NCBI GenBank assembly: GCA_000488855.1
Contig: KI535284.1
Span: forward strand, 372,001 to 436,000
Origin: Eubacterium brachy ATCC 33089
GTDB taxonomy: Bacteria; Bacillota; Clostridia; Peptostreptococcales; Anaerovoracaceae
Direction: 5' to 3'
Length of the DNA: 64,000 nucleotides
Positions 55,524 through 64,000 of this stretch are shown in pieces. Position 1 is the stretch's first letter. The number at the start of each line of letters is the position of its first letter. The notes under the pieces were generated by a model. It did no database searches. It saw only the letters and a list, made by a program, of their open reading frames with translations, and was not told the origin of the DNA. A program made the position numbers and the translations under genes.

Positions 55524-55650
55524 AGGTAAAACCTCCTCTCCGACTTGATGTGTGGGCTTCGTCCGGTTGCAAATTTTCTCTTCTATATCCACCCGTCTGT
55601 ACAACAATCCGTGTCTAGGATTGACTTATTCATTTAAATTTCAACGTATT

Positions 55651-55690
55651 CCTTACTTCTCCATTTTACTCCACTTCACTCCACTTTTCA
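55651..55690 (-). promoter_or_regulatory. MraZ box array 1: four 10-bp direct repeats
   Basis: Read on the plus strand, four consecutive 10-base units begin CCTTACTTCT, CCATTTTACT, CCACTTCACT and CCACTTTTCA, with exact 10-base spacing. On the minus strand these are AAGTGGAGTG, AAGTGGAGTA, AAATGGAGAA and so on. Direct repeats of about 10 bases with a GTGG or TGGGN core are the known MraZ sites in Mycoplasma (AAAGTGKN3) and E. coli (TGGGN). They overlap the mraZ promoter. Confidence 0.8.
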
Positions 55691-55691
55691 A
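55663..55691 (-). promoter_or_regulatory. mraZ (dcw cluster) promoter
   Basis: TTGAAA (55691-55686), 17 bases, TAAAAT (55668-55663) on the minus strand. The spacer and the -10 box consist of the direct repeats, so bound MraZ would block RNA polymerase directly. The transcript would have a leader of about 135 bases. Confidence 0.75.
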
Positions 55692-55711
55692 CATTATTTC
55701 TCTCATTCTTT

Positions 55712-55752
55712 CCCTTTTGCTCCCTTTTATTCCACCTCTTTTCCACTTGCAT
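55712..55752 (-). promoter_or_regulatory. Second MraZ-like repeat cluster
   Basis: Plus-strand units CCCTTTTGCT, CCCTTTTATT, CCACCTCTTT and CCACTTGCAT are spaced by 10, 10 and 11 bases. They lie about 21 bases upstream of the -35 box. They are more degenerate than array 1 but share its period and orientation. Confidence 0.6.
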
Positions 55753-55943
55753 CCTCTTTTTATGCTATTTTCACAATATACAGTTATTTTTTAAATCTGC
55801 ATACCCCATATATAGTTTTAATTTAAATGTAAATTTTGGTCGCAACTCACGTGATAAACATGCCTTATAATCGTGCCATTGCAACGTCGATTATCATTTC
55901 AACTCTTATTTTTTATCAAAGAGCCAAACATCCTCGGTTCAAT

Positions 55944-55973
55944 TTGTTTTATCCTCATTCCGCATGTTATAAT
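55944..55973 (+). promoter_or_regulatory. Predicted sfsA promoter
   Basis: A perfect TATAAT (55968-55973) lies 18 bases after TTGTTT (55944-55949). It is 27 bases before the sfsA ATG. Confidence 0.5.
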
Positions 55974-56000
55974 GCTTCCATGTTATATGGGGAGGATATT

Positions 56001-56732
56001 ATGCATTACGACAACATTGTAGAGGGTACATTCATTGCAAGACCCAACAGATTTGTTGCAAAAGTTTCAATTTACGGCGTGGAAGAAACAGTTCACGTAA
56101 AAAATACAGGACGTTGCAAGGAATTGCTGATTCCCGGCGCAAGGGTATTTTTGCAAGATTTTCGCAACAATATGGGGAATAGAAAACTGAGATTTTCCCT
56201 GATATCTGTGGAAAAAACTTTAGAAAGCGACCATGATCGTCAGAATGATAAAATTTTGATCAATATGGACAGTCAAATCCCCAATAAAGTAATAGAGGAG
56301 GCTTTGTTGAACGGTTCTCTAAAACTTAAAAATATGGGGAATCCATCCGTGGTCCAACGTGAGCGAACTTTTGGAAACTCGCGTTTTGACTTTTACGTGG
56401 AAGATGATTGCGCCAGAAAAAGTTTTATCGAAGTCAAAGGGGTTACTTTAGAGGATAAAGGCATTGCAAAGTTTCCGGATGCTCCTACGTCCAGAGGTGT
56501 AAAACACGTGAGAGAGCTCATTTCAGCGGCTGCTAGGGGATATAACGCATATGTTGTATTTTTAATTCAAATGAATGATGCCATTTACTTTACACCCAAC
56601 TACGAAACTGATATTAAATTCGGAACAGCTTTGAAAGAAGCGGTTTCTCACGGAGTTCATCTCGCAGCTTACAGCTCCGATGTTACCTTCAATTCAATTT
56701 CTCTGAAATGCAGTGTGCCGATTATCCTGTGA
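56001..56732 (+). CDS. sfsA: SfsA-family DNA/RNA nuclease-like protein
   Basis: Protein of 243 residues. The N-terminal OB fold (GTFIARPNRFVAKVSI, then HVKNTGRCKELLIPGARVFL) and the nuclease-like domain (RFDFYVE, SFIEVKGVTLED, FPDAPTSRGVKHVREL) are both complete. The ExK in FIEVKGVTL fits a PD-(D/E)XK active site. Its role is unclear; the E. coli name reflects an effect on sugar fermentation. I place the start at the ATG at 56001, with GGGAGG five bases upstream. A strong hairpin ends the gene. Confidence 0.93.
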   Translation: MHYDNIVEGTFIARPNRFVAKVSIYGVEETVHVKNTGRCKELLIPGARVFLQDFRNNMGNRKLRFSLISVEKTLESDHDRQNDKILINMDSQIPNKVIEEALLNGSLKLKNMGNPSVVQRERTFGNSRFDFYVEDDCARKSFIEVKGVTLEDKGIAKFPDAPTSRGVKHVRELISAAARGYNAYVVFLIQMNDAIYFTPNYETDIKFGTALKEAVSHGVHLAAYSSDVTFNSISLKCSVPIIL

Positions 56733-56808
56733 AATTTTCAACTCACGAATGTTATTAAAATTTACTTTTTACACTCTTGCTCGTTTTGAGTCAATTCAAA
56801 AAATATAA

Positions 56809-56855
56809 AAGATGGGAACACCTGATAATCTGACAATTTCAGGGGTTCCCATCTT
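56809..56855. terminator. sfsA terminator hairpin
   Basis: AAGATGGGAAC (56809-56819) pairs with GTTCCCATCTT (56845-56855), with an inner CCTGA/TCAGG pairing. No long T-run follows on the plus strand and the A-run (AAAAAATATAAAAG) precedes it, so in the minus direction it also works as a terminator. Confidence 0.75.
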
Positions 56856-56863
56856 CATATGAA

Positions 56864-56896
56864 AAGAGTTGGTGTTGTTTTTTACAGCCGACTCTT
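56864..56896. terminator. Terminator between sfsA and the transporter gene
   Basis: AAAGAGTTGG (starting 56864) pairs with CCGACTCTTT (ending 56896) with one G-U pair. On the minus strand TTTTCAT follows, and on the plus strand TTCGTTTTT. It separates convergent genes and probably serves both. Confidence 0.6.
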
Positions 56897-56917
56897 TTTC
56901 GTTTTTACATATTCATT

Positions 56918-58261
56918 CTATTCAACATCAATTTTTTGAGTTTCGTCTTCTTTTATTTCTTCCATTCCTGCAGCCTCATACGCTCCATCGAATTCTTCCT
57001 CATCTTCTTCATCGTAGTCATCATCTTCTTCAAACATTTCGCAGTTTCCGGACTTTCTTCTCTCACCGAGTTCAGCCGCTGCTGTAAACAATACGTCTGT
57101 TGAAGAGTTTAGGGCTGTTTCGCAAGAGTCTTGAATTACCCCTACTATAAATCCGACACCTACTACCTGATATGCGATTGAGTCAGGAATTCCAAATAAA
57201 CTGCAAGCCAACGGTATCAACAACAGAGAGCCCCCTGCTACACCGGAAGCTCCGCATGCGCTTATCGCAGAGAGCAGGCATAGAATTAACGCCGTCGGAA
57301 TATCCACAGAAATGCCTAGTGTGTGAGTCGCAGCTAAACTCAGTATAGCGATAGTTATAGCCGCTCCACCCATGTTTATCGTAGCGCCCAGAGGAATTGA
57401 AATCGAATAAGTATCCTTATCTAATCCCAATCTCTCACAAAGCCCCATATTCACCGGAATATTTGCCGCTGAGCTTCTTGTGAAGAAAGCATATATTCCC
57501 GATTCTTTCACGCATGTGAGCACTAGAGGATATGGATTTTTTCTCGTCACAAAGAATACTATAATCGGATTTACTACAAATGCAACTACGAGCATGGTGC
57601 CAACCAACAAAAGAATTATATGAACGTATTTTTTCATTCCTTCCATACCGGTTGTCGCAACTGTATTGAATACTAAGCCCAAAACGCCCAACGGAGCCAT
57701 TTTAATTACCCATCTGACAACTTGTGACACCGCTTCCGACAAATCCGCAATCAAACTTTTAGTCTCTTTTTTGGAATGCCTCAGGGCTATTCCCAATATT
57801 ATCGCTGCAGCTAAAATTCCAATGTAATTCCCTGTTGCTAGTGCCTTTATAGGATTGTCCACCACGTTTCCGAGAAGTGTTAAAATAACTTCCGTAATGC
57901 CTCCCGGTGGCTTTGTTGCGGATTGCTGCCCCGCTTGTGGCAGTATAAGTTGAATTTTAAATATGAAGCTCGCCATTACTGCAACTACAGATGCTGCTAA
58001 AGTCCCAACTAAGTACAGCACAACGATTTTCTTCATATTTGTTTTTTTACCTGCCTGGTGTTGAGCGATGGCAGACATAACCAGCAATGATACCAATATA
58101 GGTGCCACTGCCTTTAACGCACCTACAAACAACTGTCCTAGCACTGATACTAAGGCTAACTTTTGAGGAAATAACATTCCCAGCAAAATTCCCACGATCA
58201 GTCCGAGGATGATTTGTGGAACAAGACCGATTTTATTCCACGAATTCAAAATATTTTTCAT
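56918..58261 (-). CDS. SstT-like serine/threonine:Na+ symporter with an acidic tail
   Basis: Secondary transporter of 447 residues of the dicarboxylate/amino acid:cation symporter family. [20 protein letters not shown] and [20 protein letters not shown] are family signatures, and [12 protein letters not shown]-type sequence favours SstT over GltP. About eight membrane segments and two re-entrant loops. The last 37 residues form an acidic tail ([16 protein letters not shown]) not usual in SstT. It has its own promoter and a terminator on both sides. Confidence 0.9.
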   Translation of the reverse strand: MKNILNSWNKIGLVPQIILGLIVGILLGMLFPQKLALVSVLGQLFVGALKAVAPILVSLLVMSAIAQHQAGKKTNMKKIVVLYLVGTLAASVVAVMASFIFKIQLILPQAGQQSATKPPGGITEVILTLLGNVVDNPIKALATGNYIGILAAAIILGIALRHSKKETKSLIADLSEAVSQVVRWVIKMAPLGVLGLVFNTVATTGMEGMKKYVHIILLLVGTMLVVAFVVNPIIVFFVTRKNPYPLVLTCVKESGIYAFFTRSSAANIPVNMGLCERLGLDKDTYSISIPLGATINMGGAAITIAILSLAATHTLGISVDIPTALILCLLSAISACGASGVAGGSLLLIPLACSLFGIPDSIAYQVVGVGFIVGVIQDSCETALNSSTDVLFTAAAELGERRKSGNCEMFEEDDDYDEEDEEEFDGAYEAAGMEEIKEDETQKIDVE

Positions 58262-58321
58262 AAAAGTCTCCTTTGTAAAAAATAACTAATTTTTCTATAT
58301 AAATGCAAATAGAATATCTAT

Positions 58322-58350
58322 ATTTTAACATAATACAGAGATAATGGCAA
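58322..58350 (-). promoter_or_regulatory. Promoter of the sstT-like gene
   Basis: TTGCCA (58350-58345), 17 bases, TAAAAT (58327-58322) on the minus strand, with a TG before the -10. AAAGGAG precedes the start codon. Confidence 0.7.
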
Positions 58351-58439
58351 AGAGTTTTTTATCTCAATTTCATTTTTTCGCATTTTATTCAACGTCCGAT
58401 TATCCTTGATTTAACAACACGATTCTCAATTTTTATCTC

Positions 58440-60338
58440 CTATCTTTTCGTCGATGCGTATATCTTAACTTTGCTCCAGAGATTCGATATAATTTTTTTG
58501 TTAATCTCATCAAATGCAAACACTTCATCCTTCGGATATTTCACTCTTGGAGTGTACGCACTTATATCTCCATAGGCGTTTTTATCATTTCTCATCTCAT
58601 CGAATACGCTGTCGTTGGGCGAACTGTAACCCACATATTCTGAGTTTTTATATGCGATGTCACGACTGGTTACAAAGTTTATAAATTCATGTGCCAGATC
58701 CACTTCTTTAGCGTTTTTAGGAATGACCATAGCATCGGACCACACGTTGGTACCGCTTTTTGGCAACCAAAACGCCATATCTTTATTCTCCTTCATGACG
58801 TAAGCCGCATCTCCCGAGTACATTACCGCTATATCTCTTCTCCCCTGCGCCATGTTATCTATTATCTCATCTGTAACCATCTCCGGTTTCGTGTTTTCAA
58901 CAGCCTTCAAAAGCCATCTGTAGGCCTCGTTTATTTCTCTCTTGTCTCTGGTGTTCATCGAATATCCTAAATCCTTCAGAGCCATCATAAAAGAATCTCT
59001 CTCGGAGTCATACAGATAAGTTCTGCCTTTGTACTTTTTATTTTGAAATATACTAAATCCTTGTTTTTTTATATCTTCTTCGCTGACTTTCTTCTTGTTG
59101 TACACTATACCCACACTTCCCCAGAAATACGGCACCGAATAGTCGTTATTCCTATCGTATGGCAGATTTTTAACACCGCTGTACAAATCTTGTATGGCAG
59201 TCAACTTCTTCTTATTCAATTTTCTCAGTTTACCCTCTTTTTTCAGCCTCTCTATCATGTAGTCGCTGGGCACCAGAACGTCGTAACTTTCTCCATTTGC
59301 AACCCTTATATACATCTGTTCATTTGAATCGAAATTGTCCATTACAACCTTTGCTCCTGTTTTCTTTTCAAATGCTGATATTACGCCGGGTGCCATATAT
59401 TCTCCCCAGTTGTACACGTGCAAAGTTTTCCCCTTGTACTTTCCTTCTGTGGTGAACAGATACTTTCCTCCGAATACGGACAATATCAAAACAGCTGACA
59501 TCCCAAAAGCGATTCTCTTCGCAACTTTCCTGTTCCTGTTTAAAGTATCCCTATTTTTGTTCAGCTTGCTTTTCACCATAGGCACAACGTTGATTATAAC
59601 CAACATGATGCCTATGAACGCGACTATCAACGTAGATATCGCATTTATGCTCGGATTCAACCTCTTGCTCATGGTGTAAACCATTATGCTCAAGTTTTTT
59701 ATTCCTCTGCCTGTGACAAAATAAGATATTACAAAATCATCAATGGACATCGTAAACGCTATCAGAGCACCTGCAACTATTCCCGGTTTTATCTGAGGAA
59801 CGATGACTTTTACCAACGCTTGCCACGGTGTTGCTCCCAAATCCATCGCCGCATCTGCCAAGTTCCCATCCAGCGACTTCAATTTAGGCATTATGCTCAA
59901 CATGACGTATGGAATGCAAAAAGTTATATGGGCGATTATCATGGTGATCAAACCCTTTTCAATTCTAAATGTTATGAACAGCATCATCAGCCCGATAGCC
60001 GTAACTATTTCAGGATTCATTATGGGAAGATCATTGAGCTGACCTATGAGCCTCTTCACAATTTTTCCGGATTTCGAAATTCCTATGGCGCTTATTGTGC
60101 CTATCACGGTGGAAACTGCCGTCGCCAGCAGAGCAACACCTATCGTAGTGTAAAGAGCAATCATCATATCGCTGTTTTCCACCATCTTCCTGTACCATTC
60201 TACGCTGAATCCTGTGAAATGAGTCAATGATTTGGAAGAGTTGAAAGAGAATATGACAACATATATGATAGGCAAATAAAAAAACATGAGAATTGCTCCC
60301 ATTGCAGTTTTTCCAAAGAGCCTTTTATTTCTCTTCAT
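58440..60338 (-). CDS. Polyamine ABC transporter permease-binding protein fusion (PotC-PotD)
   Basis: Fusion protein of 632 residues. Residues 1-255 are a PotC-like permease with six membrane segments and the EAA loop (ADAAMDLGATPWQALVKVIVP). A linker (256-273) and an extra membrane segment (about 275-293, SAVLILSVFGGKYLF) lead to a PotD-like binding domain (302-632, LHVYNWGEYMAPGVISAFEK). The anchored binding domain therefore stays outside the membrane without a lipobox. It imports spermidine or putrescine with PotA and PotB. The start is directly after the potB stop. Confidence 0.9.
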   Translation of the reverse strand: MKRNKRLFGKTAMGAILMFFYLPIIYVVIFSFNSSKSLTHFTGFSVEWYRKMVENSDMMIALYTTIGVALLATAVSTVIGTISAIGISKSGKIVKRLIGQLNDLPIMNPEIVTAIGLMMLFITFRIEKGLITMIIAHITFCIPYVMLSIMPKLKSLDGNLADAAMDLGATPWQALVKVIVPQIKPGIVAGALIAFTMSIDDFVISYFVTGRGIKNLSIMVYTMSKRLNPSINAISTLIVAFIGIMLVIINVVPMVKSKLNKNRDTLNRNRKVAKRIAFGMSAVLILSVFGGKYLFTTEGKYKGKTLHVYNWGEYMAPGVISAFEKKTGAKVVMDNFDSNEQMYIRVANGESYDVLVPSDYMIERLKKEGKLRKLNKKKLTAIQDLYSGVKNLPYDRNNDYSVPYFWGSVGIVYNKKKVSEEDIKKQGFSIFQNKKYKGRTYLYDSERDSFMMALKDLGYSMNTRDKREINEAYRWLLKAVENTKPEMVTDEIIDNMAQGRRDIAVMYSGDAAYVMKENKDMAFWLPKSGTNVWSDAMVIPKNAKEVDLAHEFINFVTSRDIAYKNSEYVGYSSPNDSVFDEMRNDKNAYGDISAYTPRVKYPKDEVFAFDEINKKIISNLWSKVKIYASTKR

Positions 60339-61172
60339 CTACTCCCCCCTTTCTGAATTTCTCTTTTCCATAGCCCTGACAGCATAGATGCTCAACATCA
60401 TAATTATAGCCATAATGACTGAAATCGCACTTCCAAACGACCATTCTCCCACGGTTATAAATTGATTTTCAATGGCATTTCCTATTAGAAAAAACCTTCC
60501 TCCACCTAACATTTTCGGAATGAAAAAAGAACTGATACAAGGCAGGACTACAAGAGAAATTCCACTTATAACTCCGGGCATGGACAACGGCAGTGTCACT
60601 TTCATAAAGGTTTTCTTCGCATCAGCTCCCAAATCCATGCTGGCTTCTATCAGCGACGAGTCCATTTTGGTCAGCGAGGAATTTATCTGCAATATCATGA
60701 ACGGTATGAAGTTATATACCATGCCGAGCAGCACCGCTCCTTCCGTGTACAACAGCTTCGCATCTCCCATTCCAAATATCCCTAACACCTTCTGGGCAAT
60801 TCCGCCTTCCGACAAAATTCCGATCCACGCGTAGGTTCTGACCAACATGTTTATCCACATGGGCATAGTTATGAGCAAAATTAATAGATTTCTCACTTTA
60901 TCACTGCTCTGCGATATGAAATACGCAATTGGATATCCGATTACAATGCATATTATCGTGGTCTTTAAGGCAATCTTAACGGAGTTCCAAAGGACCAACA
61001 AGAAATCCTTGTCCGTGAAAAATCTAATGTAATTTTCCAATGTAAAAGATACTTTTAAAATTCCGTTACCGTCTTTTGTTGCGGAATAAAACAGTATCAA
61101 AATCATCGGTATTGCCAACATCAATACCGCCCATACGATATATGGAACTGCAAGAGTTGATACTTTCTTCAT
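60339..61172 (-). CDS. potB: Spermidine/putrescine ABC transporter permease PotB
   Basis: Permease of 277 residues with six membrane segments. The start [18 protein letters not shown] lies in a TGATG overlap with the end of potA. YFISQSSDKVRNLLILLITMP and the EAA loop LIEASMDLGADAKKTFMKVTLP are typical. It pairs with the PotC part of the next gene. Confidence 0.92.
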   Translation of the reverse strand: MKKVSTLAVPYIVWAVLMLAIPMILILFYSATKDGNGILKVSFTLENYIRFFTDKDFLLVLWNSVKIALKTTIICIVIGYPIAYFISQSSDKVRNLLILLITMPMWINMLVRTYAWIGILSEGGIAQKVLGIFGMGDAKLLYTEGAVLLGMVYNFIPFMILQINSSLTKMDSSLIEASMDLGADAKKTFMKVTLPLSMPGVISGISLVVLPCISSFFIPKMLGGGRFFLIGNAIENQFITVGEWSFGSAISVIMAIIMMLSIYAVRAMEKRNSERGE

Positions 61173-62746
61173 CAAAACGCTCTCTTTCTCATCACGTGTA
61201 TGTCCTGAGGATGGAAATCCAATCCGACTTCCTTTCCTTCTTCCACAAAGTCTGTCGTGTTAATTTTAAATTCCCTGCCCTCTGTGGAAAATGTAACTTT
61301 ATACACCCCTTCTTTGAGGTCATCAACATTGAAATCATAGCTCACATATATATCCACTCCGGCTTCTTCGTCATTCAGTTTCCATCCCTGTGCGTTTGCC
61401 CAAGTTTTCAAATCCGTATCCAGTGCCACCGAGTCGACGATTTCTTCCACGGTCTTATAAAAGTTAAATGCACTCACCGCTTCGTTGGATTTTTCATTTA
61501 CAACATAAGGCTGATCTATAACGTGAATTCGCCTTTCAATCCACGTCCCCGACGGCGTGTAAAACCTAACCGGATAAGTACCTATTTCACCCTTCAAATC
61601 GTACTCTATTTTGGCTATTGAAATGTACTCATCAGTTTCAGTGCTCCAAGCCTGCGCATCTGCCCTTGCGATAATTTCCTTTTCGTCTAACTCCTTCATA
61701 TCCTCAACGTCCACGTAAAAATCATTGGCGGTAATTTTCTCATCGCCTTTATCACTGGTTACTTCGTGCTCTTTGATTACGTGCATATTGACCGTCACTC
61801 TGGTACCGGGAACCGTCTCAACTACGACGTCATAGTACACGCCTTTGAAAAAAACTGTGTCCACGACTCCGTTCATCTTTCCCGAATCCTTCTCAACTAT
61901 ATCTATATCTTCAGGTCTGATGACTATGTCAACCGGTTCATTCTTCTTGAATCCGAAGTCTACACACTCAAATTCCCTGTCATCGAATTTGACTTTGTAA
62001 TCATCTATCATGATTCCGTTCACTATATTGCTCTCCCCTATAAAGCTCGCCACGTATTTATTTTCCGGCTCGTTATATATTTCCTGTGGGCTTCCCAACT
62101 GATAAACTTCTCCTCTGTTCATCACTGCAATTTTGTCGGACATGGTCAATGCCTCTTCCTGATCGTGAGTTACGAATATAAATGTGATTCCAACTTCCTG
62201 TTGTATTCTCTTCAGCTCGTACTGCATCTCTTTTCTGAGTTTCAAATCCAACGCACCCAAAGGTTCATCCAGTAACAAAACCTTGGGTTCATTCACCAAC
62301 GCCCTTGCGATAGCAACTCTCTGTTGCTGACCTCCCGATAATCTCGTTACATCTTTGTTCTCATACCCCTCGAGACCGATCAATTTAAGCATTTTCATTA
62401 CTTTCTGTTCTATGACATCGTCACTGATTTTTCGGATTTTTAACCCGAAAGCTATGTTTTCCGCCACGTTCATATGGGGAAATAATGCGTATTTTTGAAA
62501 TACCGTATTCAATTCTCTTTTATGAGGCGGCGTATGCGTGATATCCTCTCCGTTGAAAATTATCTGTCCTTCATTAACATCTAAAAATCCTCCTAAAATG
62601 CGCAGCAATGTGGTTTTTCCACATCCGCTAGGTCCTAAAAGCGTCACGAATTCATTTTCGTAAATATCCAAATTTACTCCCTTTAGCACCACCTGCCCGT
62701 CAAATTCTTTTACGATATTTCTAAATTGTATTATTTTATCCTTCAT
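61172..62746 (-). CDS. potA: Spermidine/putrescine ABC transporter ATPase PotA with large C-terminal insertion
   Basis: ATPase of 524 residues, against about 350-380 for typical PotA. The nucleotide-binding domain is complete: Walker [15 protein letters not shown]-loop [12 protein letters not shown], signature [15 protein letters not shown], Walker [13 protein letters not shown] and [10 protein letters not shown]. The TOBE region starts at [12 protein letters not shown] and finishes at the very end ([16 protein letters not shown]). Between them (about residues 327-500) lie two similar repeats of about 75 residues. It is the first gene of the potA-potB-potCD operon. The ribosome site is weak. 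Confidence 0.93.
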   Translation of the reverse strand: MKDKIIQFRNIVKEFDGQVVLKGVNLDIYENEFVTLLGPSGCGKTTLLRILGGFLDVNEGQIIFNGEDITHTPPHKRELNTVFQKYALFPHMNVAENIAFGLKIRKISDDVIEQKVMKMLKLIGLEGYENKDVTRLSGGQQQRVAIARALVNEPKVLLLDEPLGALDLKLRKEMQYELKRIQQEVGITFIFVTHDQEEALTMSDKIAVMNRGEVYQLGSPQEIYNEPENKYVASFIGESNIVNGIMIDDYKVKFDDREFECVDFGFKKNEPVDIVIRPEDIDIVEKDSGKMNGVVDTVFFKGVYYDVVVETVPGTRVTVNMHVIKEHEVTSDKGDEKITANDFYVDVEDMKELDEKEIIARADAQAWSTETDEYISIAKIEYDLKGEIGTYPVRFYTPSGTWIERRIHVIDQPYVVNEKSNEAVSAFNFYKTVEEIVDSVALDTDLKTWANAQGWKLNDEEAGVDIYVSYDFNVDDLKEGVYKVTFSTEGREFKINTTDFVEEGKEVGLDFHPQDIHVMRKRAF

Positions 62747-62902
62747 CTATAAAATAACCTTTCCACATTTATTTTGTAATAGTTTCTTCATTATTTTTCA
62801 CATTTTATTTCAGCCATTTGCCTTCTTATCGCTGTGAATTCTACGGTGGAATTTTTCGATTTCGCTTTCATCCTTCAAGTCAATCCCTATGTCCGGATGA
62901 AT

Positions 62903-62934
62903 AATAAAAAAAGGCAACCCTTCAAGTTACCTTT
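62903..62934 (-). terminator. asnS terminator
   Basis: On the minus strand AAAGGTAAC and GTTGCCTTT pair, followed by TTTTTATTAT. It lies about 80 bases after the asnS stop. Confidence 0.8.
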
Positions 62935-63012
62935 AATTTTATTATATAACGCTTTTATTTTCAAGGATTATAATCGCCTTTTTCCCTTGTTTGCGGCAAC
63001 GTATTCAGCATT

Positions 63013-64000
63013 TTAAAACTCCGCATTTTTAGGTGTTCTAGGAAATGGTAATACATCACGAATATTGCTCATTCCGGTAATGTACATGACCATTCTCTCA
63101 AAGCCCAGTCCATAGCCTGAGTGTTTCACACCGCCGTACTTTCTAAGCTCCAAATACCACCAGTAATCTTCTTCCTTTAAGCCTACGCTGTTCATCCTCT
63201 CCTTCAGAATGTCCAGCCTCTCTTCTCTCTGACTTCCACCTATGATTTCACCGATTCCCGGTACCAGCAGATCGCATGCTGCTACGGTTTTATCATCATC
63301 GTTTAACCTCATGTAGAACGCCTTGATTTCCTTTGGATAATCCGTTACAAACAGTGGCTTTTTAAATACCTGTTCCGTCAGATATCTCTCATGTTCCGTC
63401 TGAAGATCTATGCCCCATTCCACGGGATACTCGAATTCTACTTCAGATTTTTTCAAAATTTCCACTGCTTCCGTATATGTGATCCTTCCGAAATCCGAAT
63501 TTACGATGTTATTCAATCTTTCCAGAAGCCCTTTGTCTATAAAGTTGTTGAAAAACTCCATTTCTTCCGGAGCCTTTTTCAGTGCGTAGCTGATGATATA
63601 TTTTATCATATCTTCTGCAACTTCCATATTTCCGACTAAATCACAAAATGACATCTCCGGTTCAACCATCCAAAACTCTGAAGCATGTCTTGCCGTATTG
63701 GAATTCTCCGCTCTAAAGGTCGGTCCGAAGGTATAGATATCTCTGAAAGCCAATGCGAAAATTTCCCCTTCCAGCTGTCCCGACACAGTCAAACCTGCTT
63801 CCTTGCCGAAGAAATCCTGCGTGAAGTCAACCTTGCCGTCTTTCATAGGCGGCTTTTCCATATCTAACGTGGTTACTCTGAACATTTCTCCCGCACCTTC
63901 CGCATCGCTGCCGGTGATAATAGGAGTGTGAACGTACACAAATCCTCTATCTTGGAAGAATCTGTGTATTGCGTGTGCAACCAGCGATCTCACTCTGAAC
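63013..64000 (-). CDS. asnS: Asparagine--tRNA ligase (partial, N-terminus off the edge)
   Basis: C-terminal 329 residues of a class II synthetase; the open frame continues past the right edge and starts here at [15 protein letters not shown]. Motif 2 [19 protein letters not shown] and motif 3 [16 protein letters not shown] are complete. The [13 protein letters not shown] and ending [12 protein letters not shown] mark it as AsnRS rather than AspRS. The anticodon domain is outside the window. Confidence 0.95.
   Translation of the reverse strand, partial: FRVRSLVAHAIHRFFQDRGFVYVHTPIITGSDAEGAGEMFRVTTLDMEKPPMKDGKVDFTQDFFGKEAGLTVSGQLEGEIFALAFRDIYTFGPTFRAENSNTARHASEFWMVEPEMSFCDLVGNMEVAEDMIKYIISYALKKAPEEMEFFNNFIDKGLLERLNNIVNSDFGRITYTEAVEILKKSEVEFEYPVEWGIDLQTEHERYLTEQVFKKPLFVTDYPKEIKAFYMRLNDDDKTVAACDLLVPGIGEIIGGSQREERLDILKERMNSVGLKEEDYWWYLELRKYGGVKHSGYGLGFERMVMYITGMSNIRDVLPFPRTPKNAEF

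Larger units (their letters stand above)
55524..56000. other. Intergenic region between divergent mraZ and sfsA
   Basis: A 477 bp control region. It contains the mraZ leader, the repeat array and promoter of mraZ, and the sfsA promoter near its right end. Between 55760 and 55940 I see only AT-rich sequence. Confidence 0.7.

Noticed and set aside
1-64000. CRISPR arrays, insertion sequences or prophage genes
   Set aside because: No regularly spaced repeats, transposase or integrase motifs or phage structural genes were seen on either strand.

Overview
The window is a 64 kb piece of a low-GC chromosome that looks like an anaerobic Firmicute of class Clostridia. The reasons are AT-rich DNA with strong AGGAGG-type ribosome sites, many A/T-rich intrinsic terminators, a rimP-nusA-ylxR-ylxQ-infB-rbfA operon, a Gram-positive style division and cell-wall (dcw) cluster with MraZ at its head, an EFR1-type flavodoxin/ferredoxin and several radical-SAM or iron-sulfur proteins. 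I cannot name the genus. No phage, transposon, CRISPR array or rRNA was seen. Nearly every gene is on the minus strand; only a DtxR-like regulator, bioB and sfsA read on the plus strand.

Layout from left to right. 1-8.1 kb is a mixed set: an ATP-grasp ligase cut by the edge, topB, a nitroreductase, ogt divergent from a DtxR-like regulator, a DUF5050-like lipoprotein, a site-2 protease and cardiolipin synthase. 8.1-16.5 kb carries DNA maintenance genes: recR, ybaB, dnaX, the SRP RNA, an AIR-synthase-like protein, a divergent ligA and pcrA. At 16.8 kb an isolated bioB lies behind a BirA-type operator. 18-28 kb is the nusA/infB operon, continuing through rbfA, nrnA, truB, ribF and a flavodoxin/ferredoxin, with a clear promoter and a leader hairpin. 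28-31 kb holds a lipoprotein, a VanZ-like membrane protein and a tRNA operon (Asn, Leu, fMet) with a consensus promoter and terminator. 30-42.8 kb contains a TPR protein, a radical SAM protein, argS, a DUF523 protein, an acetyltransferase, mutS2, zapA, pheT, pheS and an rRNA methyltransferase.

43-55.8 kb is the dcw cluster, transcribed mraZ-rsmH-ftsL-pbp-murF-mraY-murD-ftsW-murG-ftsQ-ftsZ. It lacks ftsA, murC and murB. Its promoter is embedded in 10-bp direct repeats that look like MraZ binding boxes, and an intrinsic terminator lies between ftsL and the penicillin-binding protein. 56-62.8 kb has sfsA, an SstT-like serine/threonine transporter with an unusual acidic tail, and a polyamine ABC transporter operon potA-potB-potCD. 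In that operon the permease and the binding protein are fused, and the ATPase carries a roughly 165-residue double-repeat insertion. The right edge cuts asnS.

The most unusual items are the PotA insertion with its surface-protein-like repeats, the MraZ repeat array that overlaps the mraZ promoter, the BirA-controlled solitary bioB, the LigA with altered catalytic-site residues, and the charged insertion in PheT. I did not find a clearly new defence or mobile system; the window is mostly housekeeping.
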